Origin: Balneolaceae bacterium UBA7797
GTDB lineage: Bacteria; Bacteroidota; Rhodothermia; Balneolales; Balneolaceae
Assembly (NCBI GenBank): GCA_002480645.1
Contig: DLCN01000030.1
Location: 34,111 to 98,110 of the forward strand
Length of the DNA: 64,000 bases
Reading direction: 5' to 3'
The position numbers and the translations under genes were made by a program. This document shows, piece after piece, positions 54,044 to 63,600 of this stretch (position 1 is the stretch's first letter; every line of letters begins with the position of its first letter). The notes under the pieces were generated by a model. It did not search any database. It was given only the letters and a program-made list of their open reading frames with translations, and was not told the DNA's origin.

Positions 54044-55135
54044 ATGTTTAGTTTCTCAACTTTCAGATATTTCTTTTTTAGTGCACTGATCATTCTATCC
54101 TGTTCAACATCAAAGAAGAGCATAATCATTTCAAACTCTCGATCCGAGATCAATTATGAAGGCAGAGTGGGTACGGCTAAGGATGGGGCAAAAGAATTGT
54201 ATTGGTCCGGGACATCCATTTTTCTGAATTTTGAGGGAACCATGGTAAGCGCAATTATGAAAGATGAGACCGGTGATAATTATTATGATATCATGGTGGA
54301 TGGTGAGACCATTAAATTATTACGACCGGATACGACTCTAAAAACTTACGTTTTGGTAGAGGGTTTAACGGATGAACCGCATCAGGTTGAGATCTTCAAA
54401 AGAACGGAATATAACAGAGGCTTATCCTGGTTCTTTGGGTTTGAGTTACCGGTAGGAGCGAACATATTACCAAAAAGCCAACCAAAGAAACACCGCATCG
54501 AATATTACGGTGATTCGATCACTGCCGGATATTCGGTTACAGATTATAAGGGCGACTCCCCTGATAGCATCTATACTAATTATGCTCTTTCATATGGGAA
54601 CCTGATCGCGGAATATTTTGATGCGGAGCAGCATTGTATCTGTAAAAGTGGCATTGGCATCACGGTGAGTTGGTTTGATTATGAAATGCCGGATATCTGG
54701 AATCTTACCAATCCATCTGATGAAAACAGTACCTGGGATTTTACTGCTTATACTCCCGATCTGGTGATAGTGAATTTATTTCAAAATGATTCCTGGCTGG
54801 TGAACCGACCGGATATGGAGAGTTTTAAAGATAATTTTGGAGATATACCACCAACCGAAGTGCAGATCGTCAATGCTTACGCAGAGTTTATTTCAGGTAT
54901 CCGTTCTAAGTACCCCGGCACACCGATCGTTTGTACACTTGGTAATATGGATATCACTCGTGAGGGTTCGGAGTGGCCGGGTTATGTAAGAAAAGCCGTT
55001 TCTTTATTGAATGATGATAACATATTTACCGTATTTACTCCCTTTAAGGAATCCGGTGGTCATCCAAAAGAAGCAGAGCAGCAATTAATTGCCGATAATC
55101 TGATCGGCTTTATTGAACAGACGTTGGGATGGTAG
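54044..55135 (+). CDS. CE2-like SGNH acetylesterase lipoprotein
   Basis: A 363-residue lipoprotein (IILSC, Cys20). An N-terminal jelly-roll-like domain (about 35-140; GRVGTAKDGAKELYWSGTSIFLNFEG) precedes an SGNH hydrolase domain with YYGDSITAGYS (Ser158), the glycine-type block KSGIGITVSW, VNLFQNDSW and the GGHPKEAE catalytic-histidine block. This two-domain order is that of CE2 acetylxylan esterases. I place the start at ATG 54044, because an in-frame TTG at 54002 would put residues before the lipoprotein signal. It lies downstream of the SASA-type gene on the same strand and probably acts on the same acetylated glycan. Confidence 0.82.
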   Translation: MFSFSTFRYFFFSALIILSCSTSKKSIIISNSRSEINYEGRVGTAKDGAKELYWSGTSIFLNFEGTMVSAIMKDETGDNYYDIMVDGETIKLLRPDTTLKTYVLVEGLTDEPHQVEIFKRTEYNRGLSWFFGFELPVGANILPKSQPKKHRIEYYGDSITAGYSVTDYKGDSPDSIYTNYALSYGNLIAEYFDAEQHCICKSGIGITVSWFDYEMPDIWNLTNPSDENSTWDFTAYTPDLVIVNLFQNDSWLVNRPDMESFKDNFGDIPPTEVQIVNAYAEFISGIRSKYPGTPIVCTLGNMDITREGSEWPGYVRKAVSLLNDDNIFTVFTPFKESGGHPKEAEQQLIADNLIGFIEQTLGW

Positions 55136-55295
55136 AAGCCTCACTGCCAAAGTTAAATCTGAAGTTTTCATCCACCACAAGTTTGGGGATCCCATTCTCT
55201 TCCATATTTTCTGAGTAGAATATCCGATAATCAAGGTCGCTATGGCCTTGTAAAAGATCAGGAAGTAATAAAAAGAGTAGAGAGAATTTTTTAAT
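55110..55295 (-). pseudogene. Possible 5' fragment of an exported-protein gene
   Basis: On the minus strand of the 298-base gap a frame reads IKKFSLLFLLLPDLLQ, a signal-peptide-like start at a non-standard ATT codon, then DYRIFYSENMEENGIPKL and VVDENFRFNFGSEAST. It then meets the stop codon of the adjacent CE2-type gene. The composition and register look like real coding sequence, but I cannot name the family. No standard start is seen. It most resembles the two other 5' fragments in the window. The rest of the gap holds only the OxyR terminator. Confidence 0.3.
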
Positions 55296-55381
55296 GATAT
55301 TCGAACATGTGATTGATGTGAATTTGATCTTTCACAGTAGACGAATAACAAGCAGAATTTGTAGCAGGACAAATGGGTGAT

Positions 55382-55410
55382 AAAAAAAGCGAAGGGGGAG
55401 ACCTTCGCTT
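55382..55410 (-). terminator. Terminator of oxyR
   Basis: AAGCGAAGG and CCTTCGCTT form a perfect 9-base stem around GGGAGA, followed on the minus strand by seven T. It lies 24 bases after the oxyR stop. Confidence 0.9.
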
Positions 55411-55433
55411 ATAATAACTATTTGATCTGTGGA

Positions 55434-56366
55434 TCAGTCGAGGACTAGTTTCTCTTCAGATCCTTCCAGTTCTTTTGGAATATTTTCCTGAATGGTTTCA
55501 GCTAAGGCTTCGATCAGGTTTGTTTTGAGAAATTGTCGGCTGAATACTAACCGGATCTTTCTGTTTGGTACCGGATCGTCAAACTCTTTGATCACGCCAT
55601 TTGCACAACGGGTGTCATGATTTTCCATAGACAGATATGGCATTAAGGTGATGCCAAAATCCTGTTCTACCAATCTTTTCAGCGTTTCAAGATTACCGCT
55701 TTCGAACCGGATCGGATTAGAATTGGTTTTCTGATTCTGCTTCTTGCATAACTTCATAGCCTGATCCCGGAAGCAGTGGCCTTCGTTCAGTAACCATAAT
55801 TCCTCAGAATACAGATCGTCTAATACCAAATGTTCTTTTACAGCATATTTGTGGCTGGGAGAAACATATGCAAGAAAGGGTTCGAGAAATAATTCCCGCT
55901 CAAAATAATGAGAGTCGGTAGACGTGGCTATAATTCCAACATCCAGATCATCAGAGTTCAATCCGTCTAAGACCTGAGCTGTCAGTTTTTCTTCAAAAAT
56001 GAGCTCAACATCAGGATATTTTTCCGTGAATGGTTTCAAAAATAAGGGAACCAAATAGGGGGCTACAGTCGGTATGATACCCACTTTAAATGTGCCTTTG
56101 AGATGTCCGTCACTTACTGCAGCAATATCCTGAATGTGTTTTGACCCACTAAGAATCACTTTTGCCTGATCTATGATCTTTTCACCGATCTCAGTTGGAA
56201 TGACCGGCGTTTTCGATCGGTCGAAGATCAGAACGCCCAGCTCGTCTTCCAGTTTCTGGATCTGCATACTCAGCGTTGGTTGGGTGATATAGATTTTTTG
56301 GGCAGCAGTGGCAAAATGCCGGTATTTATCTACTGCTACGATATAAGATAGTTGGGTTAAGGTCAT
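55434..56366 (-). CDS. oxyR: LysR-family hydrogen peroxide sensor OxyR
   Basis: A 310-residue LysR-type regulator. The N-terminal winged helix-turn-helix reads FATAAQKIYITQPTLSMQIQKLEDELGVLIFDRS. In the effector domain the OxyR redox pair is intact: GHCFRDQAMKLC (Cys198 and Cys207, nine residues apart as in E. coli GHCLRDQAMGFC). So H2O2 should form a disulfide there and switch the protein into its activating form. Catalase or peroxidase targets are not visible in this window. It is the last gene of a minus-strand run after the HD and SGNH genes; the terminator at 55382-55410 follows. Start ATG 56366 gives the standard N-terminus. Confidence 0.93.
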   Translation of the reverse strand: MTLTQLSYIVAVDKYRHFATAAQKIYITQPTLSMQIQKLEDELGVLIFDRSKTPVIPTEIGEKIIDQAKVILSGSKHIQDIAAVSDGHLKGTFKVGIIPTVAPYLVPLFLKPFTEKYPDVELIFEEKLTAQVLDGLNSDDLDVGIIATSTDSHYFERELFLEPFLAYVSPSHKYAVKEHLVLDDLYSEELWLLNEGHCFRDQAMKLCKKQNQKTNSNPIRFESGNLETLKRLVEQDFGITLMPYLSMENHDTRCANGVIKEFDDPVPNRKIRLVFSRQFLKTNLIEALAETIQENIPKELEGSEEKLVLD

Positions 56367-56441
56367 AGTAGGCTTTGATCATCAATAAGTGAATGCCAAG
56401 ATTAGAGAATACCGTATTGAAGCACAAGTGAAATTGAACAG

Positions 56442-57509
56442 TTAACGAGTTTTTAGATATGGCATCAGCCATTTTGCTGTGCAATCTGCGATGTAACGAG
56501 CTCCTGTTTCGTTGGGGTGGCCATCTCCGGGTATAGTAATGAGATCATAGTCTCCGGAAGTATGCTCATTCATACAATTCGAAATATCCTTCATGTGAAT
56601 GGAACTATCTGCTTTAAGCGTATGATAAAAGCGGGAAGAATGATCAATGTTGGCTGAGTCGGTAAAAAACCCGGTTGTAGCTAATACAAAATCACAGGAA
56701 TTAATTGAACACCATTGCTCTAATTTGCCGATCAGTTTGTATCCTAAATGGATAGAGTAATCAGAATCCAGGCTATAATCCTGAAGTTCAGCGATCGGCA
56801 CTTCCGTTTTTTTCGGGTCAAAATTATGGGTTACATCATCGAAATAAACAAACCGCCAAAGCAACTTTACTGTGATATTCATAAGGTGAGAATGAGCTTG
56901 TAACCAACGATACCATCCTTTTTGACCAAGTTTTGTGAAGAAAGCTCTGGGCTTCCAACGTCGTGAAGCGATCAAGGCATCTGTTTCTGTATCATAAATA
57001 AACAGATTCTTCGATAAAGCCCGATCTAGATCTTTGTAATTTAAAAAAAGTATAACAAGATCAGGTTGGGTTGCAGCCCCGAAATTTTCCAGCCACCCGG
57101 GCCAGTCAGCCAATCCGGTTCCTCCCACTGCTGCATTCATAAACCGGATGGAATCGGCAAAGATTGAGTCAGTAGTAGCCTGCAGGTGATGAATGAAGGT
57201 TTGTTCTTCATTTAACAGGAGTCCAAAGGTAAAAGAATCGCCGAGTGTGAGAATATTGAAATCTCTGGTGTTCTCTTCAGATCCCCGAAGTCTGTTGCTT
57301 GTAAATCGGTAATCAGCCCTGCGTTCACCAAATTCCTGAAATGCTGTGCCACCTTTTTGATTCATCATAAAACCATCCGGGTGCATTTCTATCCATGTTA
57401 TTTTTTTGTTTTGGGGAAGAAATACTCTAACACCTAGTTCTGCCAGTAGAACTGCGATCATTGTGCTGATCAGGATAAGTCCCGTATTCTTTATCCAGTT
57501 CAATTTCAT
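56442..57509 (-). CDS. Membrane-anchored SGNH/GDSL-type hydrolase
   Basis: A 355-residue protein with an N-terminal signal anchor (about 8-28; GLILISTMIAVLLAELGV). The GDSFTFG block (Asp91, Ser92) and the late GDGHPNETG block (catalytic Asp/His) mark an SGNH hydrolase, and the VGGTGLADWPGW stretch with LFLNYKDLD would supply the oxyanion Gly and Asn. The enzyme would act outside the inner membrane on an acyl or acetyl ester of an unknown substrate. The start ATG overlaps the HD-protein stop by 4 bases (ATGA), so the two are translated together. It is the third SGNH-type esterase within 5 kb. Confidence 0.82.
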   Translation of the reverse strand: MKLNWIKNTGLILISTMIAVLLAELGVRVFLPQNKKITWIEMHPDGFMMNQKGGTAFQEFGERRADYRFTSNRLRGSEENTRDFNILTLGDSFTFGLLLNEEQTFIHHLQATTDSIFADSIRFMNAAVGGTGLADWPGWLENFGAATQPDLVILFLNYKDLDRALSKNLFIYDTETDALIASRRWKPRAFFTKLGQKGWYRWLQAHSHLMNITVKLLWRFVYFDDVTHNFDPKKTEVPIAELQDYSLDSDYSIHLGYKLIGKLEQWCSINSCDFVLATTGFFTDSANIDHSSRFYHTLKADSSIHMKDISNCMNEHTSGDYDLITIPGDGHPNETGARYIADCTAKWLMPYLKTR

Positions 57510-58159
57510 TTATTCCCGTCCCATTCATTCATAAAACGGTCTAAATAAGCTAACATAAATTGATGCCTTTCTTCGGCCAGTTTCTTCCCTGTTTTTGTAT
57601 TCATCCGGTCTTTTAGAAGCAGTAACTTTTCATAGAAATGGTTGATAGTTGGGGCGGTACTTTTTTTATAAGTATCAAAACTATCATGCATTTCAGGTGG
57701 AATGGATGGGTCGTAGAGTAAACGGTTTTTATGTCCCCCGTAGGCAAATGCACGTGCGATTCCTATTGCTCCAATGGCGTCCAGCCTGTCAGCATCCTGA
57801 ACGATCTTTCCCTCCAGACTACTCATCGGTGTGGCAACTCCGGCCCCTTTAAAAGAAACTTCCTTTATAATGGTGGTGATCTGAGTTATGATTGAATCAG
57901 ATGCACCAATTTTAACTAGCCATTTTCGGGCAGTTTCCGTACCAATTTCTTCATCTCCATCATGAAACTTATGATCGGCTATATCATGAAGAAGTGCCGC
58001 TAACTCTACGATCAGAGAGTCTGCGTGTTCAACGCCGGAAATATGGAGGGCCATATTTCTTACACGGTGTATGTGCCACCAGTCATGCCCGCTTCCCTCA
58101 CCTTCAAGGGTTTGTCGTACATATTGTTCGGTTAAACTTACCAGCTCTTCTTCTTTCAA
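57506..58159 (-). CDS. HD-domain phosphohydrolase
   Basis: A 217-residue cytosolic protein of the YedJ-like HD family. The metal-binding set is visible: HDWWHIHRVRNMA (His25, His29, His31), LAALLHDIADHKF (His58-Asp59), and QDADRLDAIGAIGIARAF with Asp and further ligands later. HD proteins cleave phosphates from nucleotides or related compounds; the substrate is unknown. It follows the TlpA-like lipoprotein gene by 10 bases and overlaps the SGNH gene by 4, so the three genes form one operon. The GGHKNRLLYDPSIPP segment is common in this group. No partner is visible. Confidence 0.85.
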   Translation of the reverse strand: MKEEELVSLTEQYVRQTLEGEGSGHDWWHIHRVRNMALHISGVEHADSLIVELAALLHDIADHKFHDGDEEIGTETARKWLVKIGASDSIITQITTIIKEVSFKGAGVATPMSSLEGKIVQDADRLDAIGAIGIARAFAYGGHKNRLLYDPSIPPEMHDSFDTYKKSTAPTINHFYEKLLLLKDRMNTKTGKKLAEERHQFMLAYLDRFMNEWDGNK

Positions 58160-58169
58160 TGTTCTTCCT

Positions 58170-59618
58170 TTAATTTGTTATCAAAGTGTCTAGTACAGCC
58201 CGTAAATTAAATGAAGGACGAATATCATTGTATCTTACAATATTTCCATTCGGGTCTAACAAAATATAGAATGGGATGCCACTTCCTTTATAGGCGTTAA
58301 AAGTCGTTTGATCAAAACCATTTCCACCATAAAGTTGAGGCCAGGGATTCTTGAATCGCTTTATGTCATTCACCCATGTTAGACTATCTAATTCTGTTGA
58401 AATAGCCAGTATCTCAAATTTATCTCTTGGATAAGAGGCATAGATCAGGCGCATATCATCAAATTCATCAATACAGGGTTGGCACCATCCGGCCCAAAAA
58501 TCCAGTAGCACATATTTTCCTTTCACGTCTTTCAGTGTATAGATCCTACCATTTATATCAGGTAGACTAAAAGGAATAGCAGGTTCACCCGGAGACACGG
58601 ATTTGATCTCGGAATAAAAATCTTTGAGGAAATTGGTATAAACCGAATAATCAGCATAATTCTTCAGATAGTTGTTATATGAAGGTTCGGCTGTTTCTAA
58701 TGGCAGCTCACCAATTCGTTCTGCTACAAGAAATAGTTGCGCATAAGCTCTGGCTTCCTCTGTAAGAATATGCCCGATCACTTCCCGTCGCTTCTTGTCT
58801 AAAGCAGGATAGGCAAGTCTTTTTATATCGTATTCTGATAATTCCCCATACTCACTTACAACACTGTCATAGATGCCGAATGTGCGGGAATAATAATGAG
58901 TGAAATCTCTTATTCCGGCACGTTGAGCCTTGAGTGATTCGAGGTTGAAAAAACCGATAGAATCAGCATAAGACAATAGATTTTTTCGTTGCTGTTCAGC
59001 ATTGTAGTTTTTGTCAGATCGTTGCTTGTACTCAATTGCTCTTAACCTGTAAATAAGGTCATTCCCTGCCTCTCTAAGATAGAGAGCATGAAGTGTGCCA
59101 TCTTTTAAATGAGTTTCCGCGGCATCTAATTTTTCCTGACTCAATAAAAGTGTTTCAGAGATCTTTCCATCTGAAAAATTATCAGCTTCATTTGCTAACT
59201 TTTTATCGATCGGGACGGTCTCATCCAGATATAGCTGATAATTTGAGTTCCAGATATTCTCATTCTCACCGGTTCTGACAGTTACATTTCCGGGGAAATC
59301 AGAACGGAAAATTTCTATGCTGATCTGTTCATCAGGTTCCAGATACACCGGGTACTCTTTATCCTGTATAACCATCCAGAGAATTTTAGGATGATTTAAT
59401 GGAATTTCGAGTGAGAATTCCGAACCTTTGAGATCAGGAAAGTATTTATGAACAGGAGAGTATTTATAATGCAGAGGTTTCTCATAAAAATAGAACTCAG
59501 CATCTCCTAGATAATCAATATTTCCGGATATGATTGTTTTAGAATTGTCTGAACATCCGATTGTAAGTAGAAGTAAGACAAATATATTAGTGATCAAAAA
59601 ATTGAAATTAATTGACAT
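58170..59618 (-). CDS. TlpA-family thioredoxin-like lipoprotein with DUF4369-type N-terminus
   Basis: A 482-residue predicted lipoprotein (FVLLLLTIGC) exposed to the periplasm. The N-terminal part (about 25-140) is the DUF4369-like beta domain, a helical linker follows, and the C-terminal thioredoxin fold has FWAGWCQPCIDEFDD, with the redox pair Cys379 and Cys382. TlpA/ResA-like proteins reduce or shuffle disulfides, often for cytochrome maturation; that task is inferred. GSGIPFYILLDPNG carries the cis-proline loop. The gene starts a minus-strand operon (then HD, SGNH). Compare the gene at 16123, which keeps the first part only. Start ATG 59618. Confidence 0.88.
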   Translation of the reverse strand: MSINFNFLITNIFVLLLLTIGCSDNSKTIISGNIDYLGDAEFYFYEKPLHYKYSPVHKYFPDLKGSEFSLEIPLNHPKILWMVIQDKEYPVYLEPDEQISIEIFRSDFPGNVTVRTGENENIWNSNYQLYLDETVPIDKKLANEADNFSDGKISETLLLSQEKLDAAETHLKDGTLHALYLREAGNDLIYRLRAIEYKQRSDKNYNAEQQRKNLLSYADSIGFFNLESLKAQRAGIRDFTHYYSRTFGIYDSVVSEYGELSEYDIKRLAYPALDKKRREVIGHILTEEARAYAQLFLVAERIGELPLETAEPSYNNYLKNYADYSVYTNFLKDFYSEIKSVSPGEPAIPFSLPDINGRIYTLKDVKGKYVLLDFWAGWCQPCIDEFDDMRLIYASYPRDKFEILAISTELDSLTWVNDIKRFKNPWPQLYGGNGFDQTTFNAYKGSGIPFYILLDPNGNIVRYNDIRPSFNLRAVLDTLITN

Positions 59619-59923
59619 ACTTAAAATAGAATTATTTAAATCCTTATTATTAATGAGTTGAATAAATCGTTTTGATGTAATTAAAATTTGTTAGGGTACT
59701 TTAATAAAAAAAGTGTAGCTAAGGTGTAACAAATGGTAATGAATGCACTCTTACTAATTGATATCTGCTTACAAGGTAAGCTCATATTTATTGATTTGTT
59801 GGATTATTAGTACAGAACAAATGATTTACTATACAAAACGGGTTTTGTTAGTGCGGTAATCAAATCTGTAATCCATTATCAGGATGAAAGTAATATCAAG
59901 TGTGAAATATCAATCTATACAAA
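59619..59923. other. Divergent 305-base promoter region
   Basis: AT-rich gap between the TlpA-like gene (minus) and the membrane TPR gene (plus). I see no gene in it. It holds CTTAC-AAG-GTAAG at about 59771-59783 and a tighter palindrome at 59833-59848 (separate entry). A promoter for each side is expected, but no convincing -35/-10 pair was found. Confidence 0.6.
59833..59848. promoter_or_regulatory. Palindrome ACAAAAC-GG-GTTTTGT before the TPR gene
   Basis: A perfect 7-base arm palindrome with a 2-base centre, about 76 bases before the ATG at 59924. The dense symmetry fits a dimeric repressor or activator site. No known consensus is matched. Confidence 0.35.
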
Positions 59924-60673
59924 ATGATAGAAAGTAACTTTAATAAAGAATTGGAAGAGAAGATCGATCTTTATGTAAATGGTCGATTGAGTCAGGAAGA
60001 AGTTGATGAACTCTGGGCTGAGTTGATTCAGGATGAGTATTACCTCGACTATACCAAAAGTGTTGCAAATCTGAAAGCTGTGATCGAGGCTAAACGCGAA
60101 GAGCAAACAGTAGCTCCTGTGTATTCGATCAGAAAGTATGTGAATTATGGTGTTGCCGCTGCTATTGCATTGATCATTGGAGTAGTAGGAATAATGAATT
60201 ATTCTGCAAACACCAGTACAGATTCTGTTAACCCTCTGAGCACCTTAGAACTGAATGTTTACAGGGATGCAAATAATTCTCCTGCGTTAACAAACAACAG
60301 TGTAATCAAAGAAGCAATTCAACTTGCGGCTAATGGTGAGGTTGAAGAGGCTATTAGTATGCTGGAGTTGGAACTGGAACAAAAACATTCCAATGAATTA
60401 ACAGCAGAGATCTCACTTACTCTTGGCTCTATTCAATATAACTATGGTAATTATGAAGAAGCTCTGGATAATTTCCTTGTTGTTGTAGAATTAGACGAGA
60501 TCAATGATGAGGTTCTTGAAAAAGGATATTGGTACTTAGGTAATGCATATTTTCAGTTAGATCGACTTGAAGAAGCACGCGTTGCCTTCGAGAAAACTTA
60601 TGACATGAATCTTGGTTTCAGCAGAGTCGCCAAGAGTTACCTTGATGCTTTAAGTGATGTAACTGTTAAATAG
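59924..60673 (+). CDS. Membrane TPR protein with anti-sigma-like N-terminus
   Basis: A 249-residue protein. The N-terminal 60 residues (LEEKIDLYVNGRLSQEEVDELWAELI) resemble the cytosolic part of anti-sigma-like proteins in this phylum, without zinc cysteines. One membrane helix spans about 72-92. The C-terminal part (about 120-245) contains three TPR-like repeats (SLTLGSIQYNYGNYEEALDNFLVVV; GYWYLGNAYFQLDRLEEARVAFEKT). No sigma-factor gene is adjacent in the window. The 3' end overlaps the convergent CHAT gene by 8 bases, and its terminator lies inside that gene. The pairing with a TPR-CHAT protein recurs in related bacteria as I recall, suggesting a signalling module. Confidence 0.75.
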   Translation: MIESNFNKELEEKIDLYVNGRLSQEEVDELWAELIQDEYYLDYTKSVANLKAVIEAKREEQTVAPVYSIRKYVNYGVAAAIALIIGVVGIMNYSANTSTDSVNPLSTLELNVYRDANNSPALTNNSVIKEAIQLAANGEVEEAISMLELELEQKHSNELTAEISLTLGSIQYNYGNYEEALDNFLVVVELDEINDEVLEKGYWYLGNAYFQLDRLEEARVAFEKTYDMNLGFSRVAKSYLDALSDVTVK

Positions 60674-63600
60674 ATGAGTTTCTTACTGTGATCGAATAAG
60701 TTTTGGTATAAGCATAATACCCACTCGCTAAGAATATCAGTAATAGAGAAAAGTACAAAAGGCCGGTTTTTACCGGCTTTTTTGTTATCGGGATGGAATT
60801 CCCGATCAACATATATGCCCCCCAATAATGAGGGTTTGCATTTCCGGTTTCTAACAACATCAGTTTAGCATCCCTCATTGACTGTGATTTTGTCTTTCCC
60901 CGGTTCAATGATTCATAAAAGGTGGTTGCAAATTCAGAAGCAATTTTATCATTTACCGACCACAAATTAAGAGCCAGACTTTGGGCTCCTGCGTAACGTA
61001 ATGCTCTGCTTATTCCCATAACACCACTTCCCTGCAAATAATCTCCGGAGCCGGAACTACAGGAATTCAGCATTACCATCTCATTATGAAGTTGAGTAGT
61101 AAACAATTCATAAGCATAAAGTGGTTGCTCCTTATGCCCGGACCTGCCGTTCAGATAGATAGTAGAAAAAAGCGGGTCCTGTTCAGAAACTTCGCTGTGG
61201 GTGGCCACATGTAAGATCCTGCTTTTTCCGGCTTCCTCTAAAAAGGTTTGTTTAGTAGCATCTGCTCCCAGATATAAATTTCGGTTTTCAATATCGGTAA
61301 GTTTCTTGTCTATATTTAATATTTCACGGGTAGCGTAGGGGAGTGATGGTAACGTTTGAGAATCAAAACTCCGGAAATCCGATATGGCAAAAGCACTAAA
61401 ATCAACCGTTGATTTTTGACCAAAGGTGTCTCTGTTATTTTCCAGAAATTCCTGTAATGATGTGAAATATCTGGTATCGTATTTTTCGATCAGGTAGTTT
61501 ACCTGTCCGAAGCTGCGGGAGGTTTCTGGTTCACTAAGTGGTAAAATATCCAGTGGAATTCTGTATAAGTGATTATCAGGAATAACAGTTATTGAATTGT
61601 ATTGTGAAGGGATTTCGTCAAGCTTGAATAGACTGGTTATTTCATGAAGCTCAAACAGATCGGTAGATGCTGACGCAATATGATCGGCAAAATCCTGAAA
61701 CCTGTTTTTTGTCAATCTGTCAAAATCATAGACCGAAATATCGATCTTATTCGAGCTTATTTTTGCAAGGTATAATTTGTCTCCGACTTCGGTAAAATGA
61801 AGAATGAGCTCATTGTTAGAAATATTTCGCTGAATAACCCATACCGGAATCACTGGATTTGGAAGCTCATTTCGAACTTTATTCAAAATTTCTTCTCTTT
61901 GTGCAGATAGTCTGTCAATTTGGGATTTTATTTGAAGTCGGCCATCGGATGTTTTTTGATTGAGATATTCAGTTCGAAGATCCTGGATCTTATCATTCAA
62001 TATTTTATCCTGAGCAAGATCTTCTTCACTTAAAGAATTTGCTCTTAGTATAGGGCTATTATATAAGGCAGCGTCATTGATAGTCTTTAATTCATCAAGT
62101 AATTGAAGGGCTCGTTGTTCATTTCCCAGGGAAATTAGCATTTGAATTGAAGCGTTGAACAGATCAATATATTCCTGTTCCAGGGTCCAGAATCCAGTTT
62201 GAGTGTCTATACTGGTTCTTGCTCGCTGTAGAACCTGTTCAATTACCGGTTCAAGATTGTCCAGAGCCTCTCTTTTGCTGCCGGTTTGAAAGTTATACAT
62301 TTGAGACAATGTGTTATATAACACCGATAACTCGAAATCAATATTATCCAAAGAGTAGAGTCTCAGTTCATCAAATATTTCCCCAGCCTCATCTAAGTGA
62401 TTTGTCTTTAACTTTACTTCAGCTAATCCTATCAGGGCTTCAAAATAATTACGGTTGTCGGAATTTTCGGATGTGATTTTTTTGAATTCCAGTAATTCGT
62501 GCTCTGCCTTTGAGTAATTTTCAGAGTCAATGAATATCTCGATCCTTTTTTTAAGAAAACTCAATCTGTCAAAATAGTCATCCGATAGTAGGGTAGAGTT
62601 CTTTATGGCATCCAGCTCATCTAAGGCTTTATCAAGATCATTTTCCACATCCCAATAATAAGTTGCGTAAATGATATGAATAGCTGAAAGTTCAGCATTA
62701 TCTGAGTTTTCAAGTGCGATACTTTCTGCTTCATCCAGATATCTTAAAGCGGTTGAATAATCTGAGATTGATAAATAGTAGTAGAAAAGGTTTCTAAGTA
62801 TGGTGAGTTTATTCTTATATGCATTTTCCTTTGTTGCTGTATTTAATGCTTCTAGCATTAATGAAACATATTTATTTTTTTGACCAAGCTTTAAATAAGA
62901 AATACTAAGATTATTAAGTAATTCGATATTTATTTTGGATACTGAATTATTAGTTACTAAATCCTCATACACTTTTTTTGATTCCTCAAACTTACCTAAC
63001 TGATAGAGGCTAGCACCCATAAGTAATTTACTATTAAGGACAACTGTAGTCGCTTCAATGTATGCGCCTAACGGGAGGAGTTTATTTCTCATTACATTAA
63101 GGGATTCATCATACCTTCCAACAGAAAAATATGCATAGGAAAGAGCATAGAATAATGAGCTTCTATTATTAAGATCCGGACTTAGATTGTAAAATCTAGT
63201 CAGGTCATTAATCTCTAAGAGTTTTTGATATTGCCCATCTCTAAATAAGGATATAATCAATGAATTTAATTTCAATGAATTTTTAGGATCAAAGGAAAAA
63301 TCACTGCTTTTATCATTTTGAAGTTCATTAATCCAAAATATCGGTAGATGCTCATTATTTAATGAATCTGTTAGTGCTACTGAGTTTCGTTGTGATAAAA
63401 TTCCATAAATGATGAGACTTGTATTCGTTTCAGGGTAATATTGAGGAGATAGACTACTACCATTTAAAATCGGTACCAATAAATTCTCGAAATCAGAAGG
63501 AATTCTATGCTGCCAAACTTTTTTAAATGCTCCGATTTTACTAGTAAAATCTTCATTTTTTGGACTTTTAATAATGAAGTAAGCGAAAAGCCCGGTTAAA

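Noticed and set aside
55085..55372. Minus-strand 95-codon frame overlapping the CE2-type gene's end
   Set aside because: Cysteine- and aromatic-rich with no protein-like pattern; the neighbouring frame in the same region reads far better.
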